Part shown: positions 1 through 12,704 of the stretch, one piece after another
How the letters are laid out: the number at the start of each line of letters is the position of its first letter
Numbering within the stretch: position 1 is the stretch's first letter
Assembly: GCF_021018895.1 (NCBI RefSeq)
Contig: NC_079375.1
Location: 7,028,001 to 7,092,000 of the forward strand
From: Seriola aureovittata
Taxonomy: Eukaryota > Chordata > Actinopteri > Carangiformes > Carangidae
Length of the DNA stretch: 64,000 bases
Direction of reading: 5' to 3'
Notes under the pieces: generated by a model
Told to the model about the DNA's origin: nothing
Database searches by the model: none
The model's input: only the letters and a program-made list of their open reading frames with translations
Position numbers and translations under genes: made by a program

Positions 1-1482
1 ACAAAAAAAGCTTGTTTCCCCTTCTCCAGTGTGAAGATCTTTTGTTTTATTTAATTGCAAACTTAATATTTTGGGCTTTTGGACAAAAAAGATATTTGAG
101 GACATCAATAGTATAGATGCCCAATGGTGGACATTTATTGCAGTTTTATACACTAAACAACTTGATGATTAAACGTTCTGTAAATTAGATTTTAAACACT
201 AATACAGCGGTAAACAACTATTTCTTATGTGAAGATATAGTGGAGTAATGGTGTCCTGTGCAGAGAACTGTCATTCCTCTGAAGGAAGTGTGTCTCTCTC
301 TTCTTCGTTTTGGTATCCAGTGTGGCAGGGCTGGCATGTTAGTGCATGAGTCCCTTCTGTTAAACCATTGGCCCTCCCTACTTTTAAACACACAAAGGGG
401 CCCCTTACACAGAGATGGGCAGTGCGGTCTGCAGTGTTGAGGTGAAAGCTACTTTCCAGAATTTCCTTCACTGAATAAACCAACAAAAGCCTCTGACAAA
501 GAAAGATACAAGACTTGTAGCACAGGCAGACCGACCGTTGGATTCAGAGAACAAGTGAGAACCACTAGATGGCAGCCTTACCATTTAAAATCCATTGATC
601 AGTCAAAAGCAAATATCCTTGTAAGAAACTGATCATACTAAAGCAAAAGATTTAATTATATATGTCATTTAAGTCACTGAAATATGTATAAATGTGGAAC
701 CACAATGAGATGGAAATGAAATTTAAAGCTCTTATTTTCATGAGTTGTTTTGGCTAATTATATATATTGAAGACCAAGAAAAACTTGATATGCAAATATT
801 TACATTTCAGGAGCTGGAACAATTGAATTTTGGGCATATTTGCCTTTTAAAAAATTTCTTAAAACGAATTAATTGTTTCAGCTGAAATATTCTGACACAC
901 AAGCAATATATATTACTTTTTTTTAACCTTTTCTCATTTATTTTACATCCTACGTCACATCCACACTGATTCATGCTGTGGAGGCTGTAGTAATAATGCT
1001 TGCACTCCACGAAATGCCACGACTCTTACTGTGCTAGAAATTATGTTTCTAAGCAGTGGCAGATGGTAATAATGGAGCCACATAAAGATTGATGCTCTCC
1101 GCCTGAGTAATTAGAGCCAGGTAATTCTCTCCTACCTGTTTTCCTACACGTAATAAAGATAAGGACTTTCTCTGCATTGTACAGCCTGATAAGAAAATGA
1201 CACTTTACCTGGAACAATGTCTAACAATTGCTTTCATAAAATGTCAGACTGATGATAAAGCGATAACAATAACTATGTGGAACATTATTATCTTCATGCA
1301 CTAATTAATGCATCATGATAGTGGAAGACTCGGTACGTTTTATTGCTCTCATGCACTTCTGGATTCCTGCTCAGACGTGGGTTCAGAAACTTTTAGGAAC
1401 TGAAGAAAATTTTAAACAAAGGGGGGCACGTGTGTAAAATGAGCACAGTGTGTTATGACTCATTTAAAGCCCTGGTTCTTAG

Positions 1483-1554
1483 TATTATTATTATTATTAT
1501 TATTATTAATAATAATAATAATTATTATTATTATTTTTATTAATAATTATTATT

Positions 1555-1602
<48 letters not shown>
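1483..1602. repeat. (TTA)n/(TAA)n microsatellite with hairpin symmetry
   Basis: About 120 bp of ATT units changes part-way into AAT units with a few interruptions. The two halves are reverse complements, so single strands could fold into long hairpins. Confidence 0.95.
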
Positions 1603-1799
1603 GTGCTCGTCATTAACAGCTATGTTATTTATTCATGGTAATAAATGAGTGACAAACAAGCAACTTGAAATGTACTAATATGAAATACAATCAATAAATA
1701 GCTGCTTTTTGTAACACAGACAGATTCCTGGACTCCTCCACAGGAGCAAGACACCCAGAGCCTGAAAGAGACACGAAACAACTACAAATGATGCAGGTC

Positions 1800-2135
1800 C
1801 CTTTTTTGATTGTTTTGCATTTCTCTGTCTTTTTGCATTATTTTGCGATCATTTGTATCTTTTTGGGGTCATTTGTGTATTTTTGTGTGTATTTTGTATC
1901 TTTTGGGGTTGTTTGGCTTCTCCCTGTGGTGGTTTTGAATCTCACTGTAGTCGTTTTGCATCTCTTTGTAGTTGTTTGCAGTCATTTTGCATCTCTTTGT
2001 AGTTGTTTTGCATCTCTTTGGTTTTTCTGTGTGTTTTTTGTGTAGCCAGTTTATGGCCACAAATATGGTCAGTTTGCTTCTCTTTGTGGCCTTTTTTTTA
2101 ATATCTTTTTGTGATCATTTTGTGCCTCTTTGTTG
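1800..2135. repeat. Degenerate minisatellite, units of about 20 bp
   Basis: Imperfect repetition of a phrase like TTTTGCATCTCTTTGTAGT, seen most clearly at 1925-2030 and degraded on both sides. It makes a pyrimidine/G-rich + strand and produces the low-complexity open frames here on both strands, which are not genes. Confidence 0.75.
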
Positions 2136-3436
2136 TTTAATTGACTTCCCAACAAGAAATGTTGACTTCATACTGAGGTTCTGGTCCAGGGCTCCAGGTC
2201 CTGTACCTGGTAGACCTGTTCAGTAATCCATCCATGATACTAACTTGGCTGGGCGGGGGCCATGTCACCCCTGGCCACACCTCTGTTCCTGCTGTATGCA
2301 TTTTTAATCATGTGAGATTCTCAGTGCAGCGTGGACCTGCTAGAAATATACTGGCAGCCCTGTGAGTTTTGTATTTATTTGTCTATTTATTTAGTCGATG
2401 GGGGAGCAGTAATCTGTGGGCCCCTGGTGTCTGGGCAGAGAAAAACATGCTGGTTGTTAGGCTACTGTGAAACCCCACCGGCTCTCATTAGTGAGGAAGA
2501 GAGAGATGAAGAGGGAGACGGAAGGGGGAAGAGAGGAAAGAGGAAAAATGTGAGTGAGAGATAAAGGCAGAGAGGGGGAAACCAGACAGAGAAGAAGAAG
2601 CAGAGAGACAGCTGGATAGATCGCAGCTTTCACCTCTCAGTCTTTTTGTTTGTTTGTAAGGAAAGCCACAACCCATTTTTCCTCCCTCTCCTCTTCTCAC
2701 TTGCGTCACCCTCTTGTTATCTCTCAGCACAAAATACTGAGGATTAGTCCAGGCCACGGGGGCTGCAGCCAAATGCTGTTGAACCACAGGCAGAGCAGAC
2801 AATCACTTAATAAATGTTTAATTAAAACCGCTGTTATATGTGAGAGTGGAGATGACTCATGAGTTTGGTGGAAAATGGAAAATACTTTTGAAAAGTAGAC
2901 ACAAGAGATTCCTATTGTACCTTTCACCCAGTTTGTGGTTATTATCAGGGACACAGCGTGACATGTTATTATTCACTCCCAACAGCTCCGGCAAGGTCTG
3001 ATTTTACAGCACAACACTCTGGCTTGGACCGGAGGCTCTTGTTAGGAGAGAGTCTGTTTCCACTGAATTCATAATTTACTTCTTGTCACTGTGGAGATTT
3101 TTGGACCATCAAGTTACCACAGTTTCTGCTGACAGCAAAGTTGTTGCTTTGGTCAAACCTGTGGTGTCCCCTGACACACCTGTCACATAAAAATATAGAT
3201 TTTCAGTGCTTTGGTTGAAGTGGAAGATCAGCTGGGGACCATGATCTCACAACCAACTCTATAAAACAAGAGTCCGTAGCTGAAGAAAAATAAAACTCCT
3301 ACTACCTCAAAAAAACAAATTGATCACTGAGATCTGCTGAAGCCACACGAGTCTTCTTCTGTCTGTGAGAGAAAACACTCGCACACAGATCCGATCAAGT
3401 CAAGGGTGAAGATGATCTTACATCCTTTCTCAAGAT

Positions 3437-3655
3437 ATTTTACTTCAGGAAATATGCTTATTTACTTTGGCCCCACTTTGGCTGAGAAGAACAATACCAC
3501 TCCCATGCCTATACAATAAATATGAAGCTAGGAGACGGTTAGCTTAGCTTAGCATAAAGACTGGAAACAGGGGGAAACAGCTAGCCTTGCGTTGTCCAAA
3601 GATTAAAAAGTCCAACCACCAACATCTCTAAAGCTCAATAAGTATTGTTGCAACC
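3437..3655. repeat. Interspersed fish repeat, diverged copy
   Basis: Contains the phrase GTTAGCTTAGCTTAGCATAA followed by GACTGGAAACAGGGGGAAAC and AGCTCAATAAG. I recognise this from an abundant percomorph interspersed repeat. No target duplication is clear and the family name is not assigned. Confidence 0.6.
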
Positions 3656-5017
3656 TCTGTTGCCCAACCTGGTCTCCTAGAAATTCTGTTTAAATACAAC
3701 TGATTTGTAACAGGAAATACATGTTGAAGGAAACGTAATGCCGACTGATGCTGTGTCAAACACTCTCTCTCTGTCGGTATGTGTTCCCCTTCACCTCAAT
3801 CTGAGCCAAACCTCACCCTTAACGCTAACCAGTCAGAAGTAGGACTCAATGCACCAATGAAAGAGCAGCAGTAAATGAGGAGAGCAAATGAGGCTCTGTG
3901 TGTCTTGTGTGTTTGTTCTGTCAACTCTTGGATTTATTTCATCATACATAGAGTCTTTATATTATTTCAAAGTAAAGGGTAAAAGTACAAATACCTTGAG
4001 ATATTGTATTTTAAAACTTTAAGGTGAGTTTGCTATAACTCTGACAAAAGGGCAAGAAGCTGGTGTCAGGTATGTTGTCAGGAAGAGCACTGACTGACGT
4101 TTATTTTACCATTGTTTGCTTTAGTGTCATTTTAACATTATTAGTTGTGTTATTGTTTTTAGGATTTAGTTTAAGGTTGCTTTTAGATAAAGGTTAGCAT
4201 CTCTGTTGCTCTTTGTTTCCAGTGCTGCGGCTTGTGGCGGCCTCCATCCATGGGTGTGGTCAGTATGCCGGGAGTTTAATCACCTTTAAAGTTATATGGT
4301 TTGTGGTGGTGCATTTTTGTGGTGTTTTTATTTGGCTTATTGGTTTTGGATTGTACCAGTGGGTGATTGGCTCCACGGTGCAGCTTGTCTGTCCTCCCCT
4401 CTTAATTTCTTGTGGAGCCTCTGTTTCCCCATCCACATCTAGTAGTTCTAACAACACTCACGAACTACTACACTAACCTCAGCTGTAACAGCAACCACGG
4501 AGGGAGGCGCTCTGGGAAACCCGGAGAAAATCATTTTAATGGGAGAGCAGCCTGCGGCACGAGACTGGATTATGTTTTCTATTAACAATATGAGGAAATG
4601 TTAATGTTAATTAACATTTGTGGCAAGATCGCCAACACATTTCCTTTGTCTGCCAGTATATGTGATCTTGTGGTAAAATATCCACGTGTTGTGACAACAG
4701 CATTATTTTACATCTCATTTATATGTTCAACTTTTTTCTTTTAACCCAATGAACACAATCCACCTGGTTAAGAAAACAACAACTTCAGACGTTTCTTGTG
4801 CTGCAGCTGGAAATGACCATGCATCGACAAAAAACTGTTGCAACGGGGGAAAAGAACCACCAGCCTGAATCAGAGGTTTTGTGTTTCGCAGAATATACAA
4901 GATCTATTTTTGATAGACACAGATTCATGTGAAATGTGAGACTAACAAAACAATCTCACCTCAAGGTCCATAGCTTTTCTTTTTCTTTTTTTTGAGCTTT
5001 TGGTCGTATCATGCAGG

Positions 5018-5103
5018 ACTTATACTAGTAACAGAGTGTTTTTACAGTGTTGTATTAGTACTTTAAACCAAGCAAAGGATCTGAATGCTTCCTCCACCAC
5101 TGG
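5018..5103 (-). repeat. Fragment of CAGTGGTGGAA-type MITE
   Basis: The block ends in a CCACCACTGG terminus preceded by TCTGAATGCTTCCT and AGTACTTTAA. These match, in reverse orientation, the terminal and subterminal words of the fuller element at 34240-34499. Confidence 0.45.
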
Positions 5104-6589
5104 AAATGAAAAAAAAAATGGCGATCAGAGGTTATTTTGAGTTAATGGAAAGATATACTGTCAGAAAGACAGTAGGATGTTCTTACAGCTGCCAAAGGGC
5201 AAATTAAAGTCGACTTTAACCTGTGAGCCGACACCCTATAAGGTTATTTATTTCAGTCATAGTTCAACTTACGATATGAATATGAATGAATCTTGTGTCT
5301 TAAGATGAACCATTACATGCGTTAACAAAAACACACAGTGACAAAAACACACAGTGACACAGTGTTCAAAAAGAACTCATGGTAATTAGATTTCAATTTA
5401 TGCTTCTTTTCAGTGGCAGGAGAGAAAAATCTGTCTGAATGAGTCAAAATGAATCATTTTCATAAGCTTTCATAGAAGCAGAGAGGAACATGGGACAGGA
5501 GCTTATCCTGTTTCTATTGCTGGAGGCGATCTGATGTGTGAGTGCATCCTCTGTGCTGAGTTCTAGTTTGAAATGCTCCACTTGTGTTAAAGTGCTGCTT
5601 GAGTTACACTTTATTCAGGTCACTGTGAGACTGCACGTGTGCTAGAAAGCGCACCGTTCGATTGCTACTGAATTCTAAGTGGTTCATTAAAAGGTGATCA
5701 AGAAGAAGAGTGAAATTTTAACCTGTCAAATTCAAGTAATTTGTTTTGATTTTGATTCCTGCAGGTAATTTGAATATTTTTCCATGATTTAAGATTTAAG
5801 ATTGACCTGTTGTTTGAAATCAATAAAAAAAAAGGCAGTTTGAACTAGAAATATTATAAAAAGTTATTGAAGGAACTAAATTTGTCCAAATTCATTATAA
5901 AGTGAGAGTTAATGTGCCCAGAAAAATCAAGAGTTGAACATTTTTATTCCTTGACACCTGAAAAAACTTTCTGTTGAAGAAGACTGTGATGCCATCAAAA
6001 GCTCCAGAACAGTTACTAAATGGACCTTTTGGGGAGACTGATGAAGTAGATCTAATACTTATAAGGTCTTAGATAAAGGTTTTAATGTAGAAAATATGAG
6101 TTTTTCAACAAAAAAGCTTATTAAGTTGTTTTATTGGGTTAGGTTGTGTCTTTTACCAGTTTGGATACACAAAAAAACAGAATTAGTTTGACTCTTTTCT
6201 GGGTTAAAGTCAAGTCACAAATTAAATTGTCATTGTCAAATTACAACATTAAAGTCTGTCTGCTCTCTCAGTGAGATTAATATGAACATTTTTCTTTTTA
6301 AAGAGCAGAGCTGAAGACCGTTTAATGCACTCCAGGTGAACTTTTATTTAAGAAAAATGTTGTTTGCTAAAATTATTTTGTAATTTGTCAAGAGGACGTG
6401 TGTCAGGTAAAGTCTCACAACAGATGATGATTACTGCAGACTAACTTTGATGAACTGATACAGATACAGACACAGATCTCCAGCCAGTTGGATGTAAGGT
6501 TACGCTGACATTTAGTGGGAATTAACTGTAAATTATAAATACAGTTTTGATTTGATTTGATCTGCAGATTTTCAGTCACCTTCCACCTT

Positions 6590-6853
6590 GCCTCTTTACA
6601 GACCGACGGACTGTGAAGAGCGACTTGTCTCCATCAGCTGGGAACCTCCAGCGGAGTCTTTGTGTCTGCGTCTGTCAGCAGAGGAAGAGGGTTTCACAGA
6701 GCAAAGAGGGCATCATCACCCAGGCATCCTCTTACTGGCTTCACTGGACTCAAGCCTGGGAACCGGACCAACGCTGACCATCCTCATCAAGCAAATTCAC
6801 CCAGGGACTCTGAGGGTGAAATCAGAGCCCTGCTTCACAGCGTGGTGTTTTTA
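6590..6853 (+). other. Exon-like GC-rich block of unknown identity
   Basis: A pyrimidine-rich stretch ending in CTCTTTACAG (about 6590-6600) looks like a splice acceptor. The next 250 bp are clearly more GC-rich than their surroundings and stay open in one frame to a TAG stop at 6852-6854, giving about 84 residues. A second frame is also open for about 100 codons, which weakens the coding argument. The peptide contains a WEPPAESLCL-like stretch but resembles no family I know. No polyadenylation signal follows before a poly-T tract at about 6943. It could be a terminal exon, part of a non-coding transcript or an old repeat. Confidence 0.2.
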
Positions 6854-7352
6854 GATAAAAGCTCTGAGAGGAAAAAGTCTGTTCTGAATCTTCTCTTCTG
6901 TGCACAATTTTTCATTTATTATACTCTGAACCTGAAAGCAGCTTTTTTTTTTTTTTTCTGAGTCCATTATGCTCAGTCGACTTGTGTTGCCTGGCATCTT
7001 CACACGTCTTACCTCATTAAGCAGAGTATACTTTTAAATGAACATATTGTAGTTGTAGACGCAATTATGGTTTGAACTTTTAGTCTTCAGGCACTTTTTT
7101 TTTGTCACACCTTTCCATCACATGAGTGACATAAAGTTTCTTTGGGAATATTTTCTTCTGTTCTGTGTTCAAGTCTGATGCCTCTCCTCTCTGCAGGTAA
7201 TTATTCATCAGCTGTTCAGCAGAAGCTCTGGGAAAATGAATGGTGTAATTTGTGATTTGCTCCCACGTAGGTCATGTGAACATTTCTATGAAAAACACAG
7301 ACAAAACAAAACAGTCTCCAATTGTCAAGGAAGATGTCACCTGTGAAAAATG

Positions 7353-7386
7353 TATTATTATTATTATTACTATTATTATTAATAAT
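7353..7386. repeat. (ATT)n short microsatellite
   Basis: About 34 bp of ATT units with one ACT interruption. Confidence 0.85.
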
Positions 7387-7391
7387 CATTT

Positions 7392-7812
7392 TTAGCCGCA
7401 GTAGCTTGGTTGCTCCACTGCTTTGGTCAAAACTGAAATATATTAATGACTGTCAGATGGATTAACATGAAAGTTTGTGCAGACATTCATGGCTCTCAGA
7501 GGATGAATCCCTGTGCCTTTTGTGATCCCCTGACTCTTTTTAAAGTTTTCTGTCATACATAAAATGGATCTCAATATCTAATGAATGGACTGACACTAAA
7601 ACACTGAATCCTCATGACTTTTGGTGATCCTCTTACTTTTCCTCCAGCAACACCTCAAGGTTGATGGTGAGATGTTGAACACAGTTGACTTTATACCTGC
7701 TAAACACGAGCATGTTAGCATTATCATTGTGAGCATTTTAACATGTTAGCATTTAGCTCAAAGCACTGCCGTTCTTAAGTACGGCCTCACAGAGCCGCTA
7801 GCTGCAGACTAC
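7392..7812 (-). repeat. Interspersed fish repeat, 'GCATGTTAGCAT' family
   Basis: Contains phrases of the type GTGATCCTCTTACTTTTCCTC, CATTCATGGCTCTCAGAGGA and GCATGTTAGCAT. The same words occur in reverse orientation at 42797-44050 and in the same orientation at 31495-31810. The family carries internal sub-repeats of about 100 bp. It is common in percomorph genomes by my recollection and is non-coding. Confidence 0.65.
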
Positions 7813-8680
7813 TAGACCTCTGCAGGTCTTCAATATATGTTGTAGCCTATTCACTCTGGGGAAATTACATGGGTATACTCAAAACAGCATCCATACTTAA
7901 AAACCCGGGATTTTTGAGTTTGATGCTAATGGACATTGCTTTCACATTATGTACCAAGGGGGGAAAAAAGTAAAATATCATGTGGATGATAGTGAAACAG
8001 CTTTGTTAATACTCCCAACAATCCAGAAATAACTATAAAATCCTTGGAAAAACATTCTGATTTCAAAACTTGTAAAGTTTAACTGTTAGTGACTGACTGA
8101 CATGCAGCAGCTACGCATCATTTTCTTGTCAGTAAAAAACATGCAGTGTCTTCACTTTCACTTCACTGTTGTATACTAACTAAAAACAACAGCGTACAGA
8201 GAGTTAGTATAAATTATATATTTTGTAAACTACACACTTGTTCGTACTGCATGGTTGTCGTATGGAGGTGGCACACAGCATTAGTTTCAGATCGGCGTCT
8301 GATTTTTGGAAGAAAACTGCACATGTGCGTCTAGATTCAGGTGAACCTGTCTGTCATTAGATCTACTGTACAAAGCTGAGACTGCCAATCTGAGACCTGA
8401 AACAAAGAACTGTTTTTTTGTATCTCGAAGACATAGTGTTACCTTCCTCTGCTTTCCCGAGCCCAATAGCTCATTATCGCATCCAAAAAAATGTGCGTAT
8501 CATCCACAGTCTCTTAATCATCCAGAGGTAATTTCACATGCACGGTCTGCAGGTGACCTTGACTTTCTCTTTTTAAATAGGGTCCGCACTCCAGAGAATT
8601 TAATCCGTGATGTGGCACTCTCAGAGTTTGAGGATTACTTCTTTTTTTTTTCATGCTCTGTTTGAAAAGCTTTAAAAGAA

Positions 8681-8786
<106 letters not shown>

Positions 8787-8954
8787 TTTGGTGATAACCC
8801 TGATAGAGCTATTGATTTGGTGAGAGAACCTGCTTCACACATGGCAAGATTCAAGAGAAAATAACTGAGAAGTTTAATCAATGTGCCGACAGCTAATCAA
8901 AAGAAGTGAGGTGCACCAGCAGCCTGTGGTTACCTGCTTAGAGGATTTATATGC

Positions 8955-8972
8955 ATGTGTGTGTGTGTATGT

Positions 8973-9018
<46 letters not shown>
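8955..9018. repeat. (GT)n microsatellite
   Basis: About 64 bp of GT with a few A interruptions. It causes the Cys/Val-rich frames that overlap it. Confidence 0.97.
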
Positions 9019-9021
<3 letters not shown>

Positions 9022-9703
9022 CCTCTTTTCCACCAGCAAGTGTTTGTACCTCAGTGGATTCATGCCTGTTTGTGTCTCAGTAATTGCAGATGGTGTATAT
9101 CAAATATTTTTTGTGTTAAAAAAAAAAAGAAAGAAAGAAAAACTCAGATTGGTTTCTTTCATTTGCAAACAAGACTGACATCTTGGAAAATTTCTATTTA
9201 CTCAAGGTGTCATGTCTTCTGGCAGGAAGGCAGGCTGCAGCTGAACTCAATTACAGCCTCCTATACAGGCAGGAGGAACACAAAGGCAGCATCTGAATAA
9301 CATGATGGAGAAGACGGACAGGATGTTTGCCATGTTTTTATCACCATGTCTGATAATTCCAACTGTTTTTGTAAAGATTTCTTTTATATTTCTCCAAATA
9401 TAAGCTATCACAGAAGGTCAACTTGAAATGCGATGTCTGGTTGTTCGTGCGGCCGGACCGCTTGTTTGTGTCCTCGGTGTCTTTAAATGGGCTCATGCAT
9501 TTTACTCAAATCTTCTTTCAACAAAGGAGTGTGAGAAATGCTGCTTTGTCAACACACTGACAAAATTATACTTTTTGATCCTACATTTATTCCGATCCAT
9601 TTTTAATTAAGATCACTATAACTGGATTTTGATTGTGACTGATGATTCTTAACTGTTTGAAATCCACTAACAGCAATGTGTTTGAACTGAAACATAATGT
9701 TTT

Positions 9704-9978
9704 TGGGTTGTCCGTTCATCCCTCCCATTTTCGTCCCATCCTTGGACTCAAGGATGAACTAATTAGAATTTGGTGTTAAAAGCCAAAGGTCAAGGTCACT
9801 GTGACCTCATAAAACATATTTATATCCAAAAGGTCAGAGGTCAAGTTCACTGCAAAAACACCTCTGGGTATTATTTAGCACTGTAACTCAAGAAGGGGAA
9901 AATTTCACCATATTTCCTGCAACTTGACTGGTTAGTGGAGTCATACAACCACAAGGTGGTAATACTAGTTTTGTAATG
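9704..9978 (+). repeat. Interspersed fish repeat, 'AAGGTCAAGGTCACTGTGAC' family
   Basis: Shares the words GTTGTCCGTTCATCC, GGACTCAAGGATGAACTAAT, AAGGTCAAGGTCACTGTGAC and TAACTCAAGA with the repeats at 15557-16040 and 21965-22270. It is a diverged non-coding copy. Confidence 0.7.
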
Positions 9979-10837
9979 TGAACAGTAGGTTAGAGACTCT
10001 GGGATTAGAACACAGGAAGTAGATGCAATAAAGTTCCCACACCTGATCCAAAGCTAGTCATGTTCACAAGAGACACACCTCAAAGGTTTGATTCAACATG
10101 AAAAATACTGGTGACCAGCCACATTTGATATCTTATACCTAAACAATCATTTTTGATGCAAATGTTTCCAGATTTAAGGTACTTTATTTTAATCAATATG
10201 GTTTTATGTGAAATTTGGAAGAGCTGGTTTCTGCTTCAAACCTGCATATTCAGTAGTAATGTTTTTCACAGTGCTATAAAGGACCCACTGTATTTGACTA
10301 GAGACCAATGCCATTTCACCAAGTATGCAGATTTTATGGTACAAAAGGTATTTTTTATTGATCTCTCTTCATTTTTAGTGTCGTATATATGGCCCTCTAC
10401 CTGTCTGCTCTAGTTGAATCAGAACCACCACACAAAAACTTTTAATGTAACCACAATATGAAATTTAACAAAGCAACTCACAACATGATACAGCCCCTCT
10501 GCTCCTGCAGAGGCAGGCAAAACATTTGTCACATAGGAATTAGATTAAAAAACAATATTTGTTTCTTTCTGCAGAAAGTTTTTGAGTAAACTTGAAGGTA
10601 GGAGGGAACTACAGGAAGGTAATTATTGCTTACAAAAATAACTTTTGCAACCCTGTTATAAATCGTAGAGGGTCCTAGACACAACTGCAATAAAGAAGAT
10701 AGTAAAAGAACAATAAGGAGACAATAAATCTGTAGTATTCCCTACAGGAGTATTATGGGAATTATATACTCATATTATGGGCCATAAAATATTATAAAGT
10801 ACAACAAAGTCATTAAACACACTAATGACTCCACACA

Positions 10838-11140
10838 GTGGCAGTCCACTGGCTTGGTGGTTATCCTTGTCACTTTACAACCTCTTTGAACCTGATCCTG
10901 TCAGCTGGATTCTTCCTGTGTGGTGTTGTCTGCTCTCTCTTTGACGTCTCCTATGTCCTCTGGGTGCTCTGGTTTCCTCCACAATCCAAAGACACGTATG
11001 TGGTGGACTGGATACTCCTTAAGTCGTGTGACTGTGTTTTTCCCACTGAGTGACAGCAACCATACCCCAGCTCTCACCCAGGACACGCTGAGGTTATAGC
11101 CTCTAGTCCTCCAGTGACCCTGAACATAACCAAGACCTGT
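10838..11140 (+). repeat. Diverged copy of the 12717-13074 retroposon family
   Basis: The order and wording of TTCCTGTGTGG, CCTCTGGGTGCTCTGGTTTC and CCTCCACAATCCAAAGACA match the corresponding positions in the better-preserved element at 12717-13074. The ends are too decayed to find a target duplication. The overlapping open frame on the + strand is the repeat, not a gene. Confidence 0.6.
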
Positions 11141-11299
11141 ATTTGTCAGACTTATAAGAATTATACTTTAGAAGTTTCTCAAGTATACTAAAGAGGAAGA
11201 AAGTTTAACCAGGGCAGTCACCTCTCACACAGTTGTGTGTGTGTGTGTTTATATATATTTATATAGAATCAAAGACCTGCATGCAGCATATTGTTTATG

Positions 11300-11548
11300 A
11301 AACATGGAAGCTTCGAAGGCGGCGTTGCCATGGAAACGGCGCTAACAAACAATTTCTAAGAAGTTGGTCTAACGTTAATCATGCTTCGCATACACGTGTT
11401 GTATTGTTCAGACTAAACATAGAGGAGCACCGGCAGTTGAAGGTATCTTACGTCGAGGATTACGTCATACGGAAGTGGGCGGTGTTTCATCCAAACTGGG
11501 TACACGCGGGCAGGCAGAAGCAGCTGAATCCACTGAAGCGCGATACAG
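11300..11548 (+). promoter_or_regulatory. CpG-rich promoter-like island with X-box, CRE, ETS and GC-box motifs
   Basis: A cluster of CpGs stands out in AT-rich DNA. GTTGCCATGGAAAC at 11324-11337 is close to the RFX-factor X-box (GTNRCC N0-3 RGYAAC, one mismatch in the second half). TTACGTCA at 11460-11467 is CRE/ATF-like. CGGAAGTG at 11470-11477 is an ETS core, and GGGCGG at 11477-11482 is a GC box. The last three are almost contiguous, as in housekeeping or bidirectional promoters. A splice donor CAG|GTAACT follows at 11548/11549, so a non-coding first exon ending at 11548 is plausible. The motifs are seen; promoter function and direction are inferred. Confidence 0.45.
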
Positions 11549-11774
11549 GTAACTAGTGTTTCACAAACTAGGTAGTTAGCTAACATTCATTCCTGATAAA
11601 CTTTTAATGAAAGTTGAAATGCTTCTCTTTGCAATTCAGTTTGTGTAAAACATTAACATGGATATTAAAATGAAAGGTAACCCTATTTTTATTCTCATTG
11701 CAAGATCAACCTAACCGACGCTGGTAACATTGGCATGTAAATATCAACTTACAAGTGTTTACTTTCTGTCACAG

Positions 11775-11891
11775 ATGAAAATGAAAAGACTGCTTCAATC
11801 AAAGCTCAGCTTTGGGAGAGGAAGAGATGTGCAACAAGATGAGGATAGGGAGAAAAAAGAGAAGGTGAAGGAGATTAGAGAGGAAGAGCAG
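11775..11891 (+). CDS. Candidate coding exon of unknown gene, with start codon
   Basis: I do not recognise this product. The block follows a good acceptor (TTTCTGTCACAG|ATG) and ends at a donor (GAGCAG|GTACTG). It is exactly 117 bp, 39 codons, and begins with ATGAAAATG. The peptide starts MKMKRLLQSKLSFGRGRD and then becomes very rich in Glu, Lys and Arg (a likely charged helix or coiled coil). It lies 226 bp after a promoter-like island whose first exon would end at 11548. The N-terminus vaguely recalls the short Lys/Arg-Leu-Gln-Ser starts of some hAT-derived proteins, but that is too weak to assign. Alternatively it could be a decayed gene or a chance frame with splice-like borders. Confidence 0.3.
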
Positions 11892-12494
11892 GTACTGCCC
11901 ACAAACAAAAACTGACTGACCTGATCCCATTCAAACAATGTAGGGCTAATTAGCACAGAGATACCCCACCACATACAACATTGACCTATTGCTCCCTTAT
12001 AATTAGATTTCAGTGGTGTCTGTGGTGAGAGTTTGCCTTTCCTTGAACAACTTAATTGAACAATGTCAACATTCATTTTCAGGTGTTTCATGATCATTTT
12101 AGCCTCTTCTGTATTTCCAGACTGTAGTGTAGATCATTCATTGCAACATTTAACCCGATTATCATGCATTACTGCATGAGAGATAATTTATAGTATAACT
12201 TATGCTCCAGCCCACTTACATGGTTTTAAAGCTATTGTTATCTAGCTATTGTAATTTTTGCCCTCCAAATGTCTTAAACCCCCCCACCCCAAATACCAAA
12301 TCTCACTCACAAGTTCAGTTTGTTTGCGTGAAATCTTTAAATCTCTGGAAATAAATAACACGGGAAATGAACAATAATCTAATACTGTGTATTCATAACA
12401 CAAATAGGGATGAAATGGGATGATAGAAAATTTGCTTAAATTGAAACAAAAGTCTGATACAAACATTTTGCTGTTGGTAGATGAGGTATGTCAG

Positions 12495-12638
12495 AGAAAT
12501 CATACTAAAGGAGAATTTAATGCCACACTGACAAGTGCAGACAATGAAGAGGCTGAGACAGTGATTGTAAATAAAATCATTTGTCAGAATATATTCTTCA
12601 GTGTTGGCACCACTGATAAATGGCAAGTTTGTGAGCAG
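12495..12638 (+). CDS. Candidate second coding exon of the same unknown locus
   Basis: From a possible acceptor (GGTATGTCAG|AGA) to a donor (GAGCAG|GTGTAG) is 144 bp, 48 codons, in phase 0. This is compatible with the phase-0 end of the exon at 11775-11891. The translation (RNHTKGEFNATLTSADNEE at the start, DKWQVCEQ at the end) has unbiased, protein-like composition and one potential N-glycosylation-type NAT. The acceptor's pyrimidine tract is mediocre and the frame is also open upstream from an ATG at 12420. No further exon was found before a retroposon inserted at 12717. I recognise no family. It could be coding sequence, a pseudogene or chance. Confidence 0.22.
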
Positions 12639-12704
12639 GTGTAGAAGTGAAGGATTTTTACTTTTATTTTTTACTTGAGTCCAAACTTTTACATGTAGCA
12701 GTTT

